Below, one piece after another: positions 63,571-64,000 of a stretch of DNA of 64,000 nucleotides. Positions within the stretch are counted from its first letter, which is position 1; each line of letters begins with the position of its first letter. A program made the position numbers and the translations under genes. The notes under the pieces are model-generated. The model saw nothing but the letters and a program-made list of their open reading frames with translations. It was not told where the DNA came from and made no database searches. This DNA comes from Phytopseudomonas flavescens (GTDB lineage: Bacteria; Pseudomonadota; Gammaproteobacteria; Pseudomonadales; Pseudomonadaceae): contig NZ_FNDG01000004.1 of NCBI RefSeq assembly GCF_900100535.1, forward strand, positions 296,132 through 360,131, in the 5' to 3' direction.

Positions 63571-64000
63571 TCAGAGGCGGGTGTCGATCGCCCCTCTGGA
63601 GAGGTGGAGGTCGGTCGGCAGGAAGTCGCGGTCCGGGTCGTAGTCCGGCTTCAGGTAACGACCCAGAGCGTCCAGGTCTGCCGGGCTGAGGGTGCCGGCA
63701 GCCTGTTTCAGGCGCAGGTTGTTGAGGATGTAGTCGTAGCGCGCGTCGTTGTAGTTGCGCACTGCACTGTACAACTGGCGCTGGGCGTCCAGCACGTCGA
63801 CGATGTTGCGCGTGCCCACCTGATAACCGATTTCCGTAGCCTCCAGCGCGCTCTGGTTGGAGATGATCGACTGGCGACGGGCCTGTACGGTTTCCACGTC
63901 GGTATTCACCGCGCGATACAGGTTGCGGGTGTTCTGCACCACCTCGCGGCGCAGCCCTTCACGTTGCTGCTCGGACTGGCTGAGGCGCTGGTAGGCCTCG
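63571..64000 (-). CDS. tolC: TolC-family outer membrane protein, partial
   Basis: The minus-strand frame stays open to the window edge, so only the C-terminal 142 or so residues are present. They read as the end of TolC: EAYQRLSQSEQQREGLRREV, RNLYRAVNTDVETVQARRQ, then the pore-side TEIGYQVGTRNIVDVLDAQR and ARYDYILNNLRLKQAAGTLS. TolC is the outer membrane channel for type I secretion and efflux. It is convergent with flhB, 72 bp apart. Confidence 0.9.
   Translation of the reverse strand, partial: EAYQRLSQSEQQREGLRREVVQNTRNLYRAVNTDVETVQARRQSIISNQSALEATEIGYQVGTRNIVDVLDAQRQLYSAVRNYNDARYDYILNNLRLKQAAGTLSPADLDALGRYLKPDYDPDRDFLPTDLHLSRGAIDTRL

Overview
This 64 kb window is chromosomal DNA from a Pseudomonas-type gammaproteobacterium. 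GC content is high, and the gene order cobO-cobB-bluB-cbiB-cobD-cobQ-cobU-cobT-cobC-cobS followed by marR, an MFS transporter, a glutathione peroxidase and a FadL-type porin is a known Pseudomonas arrangement. The flagellar proteins also read as Pseudomonas orthologues throughout. The species is not P. aeruginosa: the fliEFGHIJ and fliK-flhB blocks are fused here, with the HptB-HsbR-HsbA signalling genes between them. I see no prophage, CRISPR array, rRNA or tRNA gene.

Layout. 50-8907: late cobalamin (B12) assembly operon, ten genes mostly joined by 1-8 nt overlaps, covering corrin adenosylation and amidation, aminopropanol linker, lower ligand synthesis (BluB) and nucleotide loop assembly. 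9056-12826: MarR regulator, MFS transporter, 41-aa membrane peptide, secreted glutathione peroxidase and a convergent FadL-like porin. 12827-13599: 773 bp with no convincing gene. 13600-19459: DapA paralogue, RNase D, YcgL, a D-2-hydroxyacid dehydrogenase, YcgN, a secreted HExxH metallopeptidase and a secreted tandem-repeat protein. 19520-25280: SPOUT methyltransferase, a 278-bp MITE-like element, YajD, oligopeptidase B, a class II amidotransferase and small membrane proteins. 25370-29429: MoxR ATPase, an AT-richer unknown gene, a GFA protein and a VWA protein, then a DUF748 protein. 29563-38897: cysK, a DMT exporter, a PqqU-type TonB receptor and a MacAB plus outer-membrane efflux operon. 39256-47591: Aer-type chemoreceptor, TapT, pirin, MlaA with an alpha/beta hydrolase, a GH17 membrane protein and a ComEA-like protein.

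47764-63498: flagellar basal body and export genes in one direction (fliE, F, G, H, I, J; hsbA, hsbR, hptB; fliK; fliL, M, N, O, P, Q, R, flhB). Three sites with exact sigma-54 GG-N10-GC spacing lie before fliE, fliK and fliL, and a strong terminator separates fliK from fliL. The window ends in the 3' part of tolC on the opposite strand, so flhA does not follow flhB directly.

The most unusual signals are these. A 278-bp element at 20040-20317 has 17-bp terminal inverted repeats, CTAG duplications and nested hairpins, and a decayed half copy of it fills the fliG-fliH spacer. A secreted protein is built almost wholly of 12-13 residue AEDGYxRTGGK-type repeats. The PqqU-type receptor carries an AT-rich patch suggestive of mosaic exchange. 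A lone low-GC gene is wedged into the MoxR/VWA cluster. I did not see an obviously new multi-gene system.
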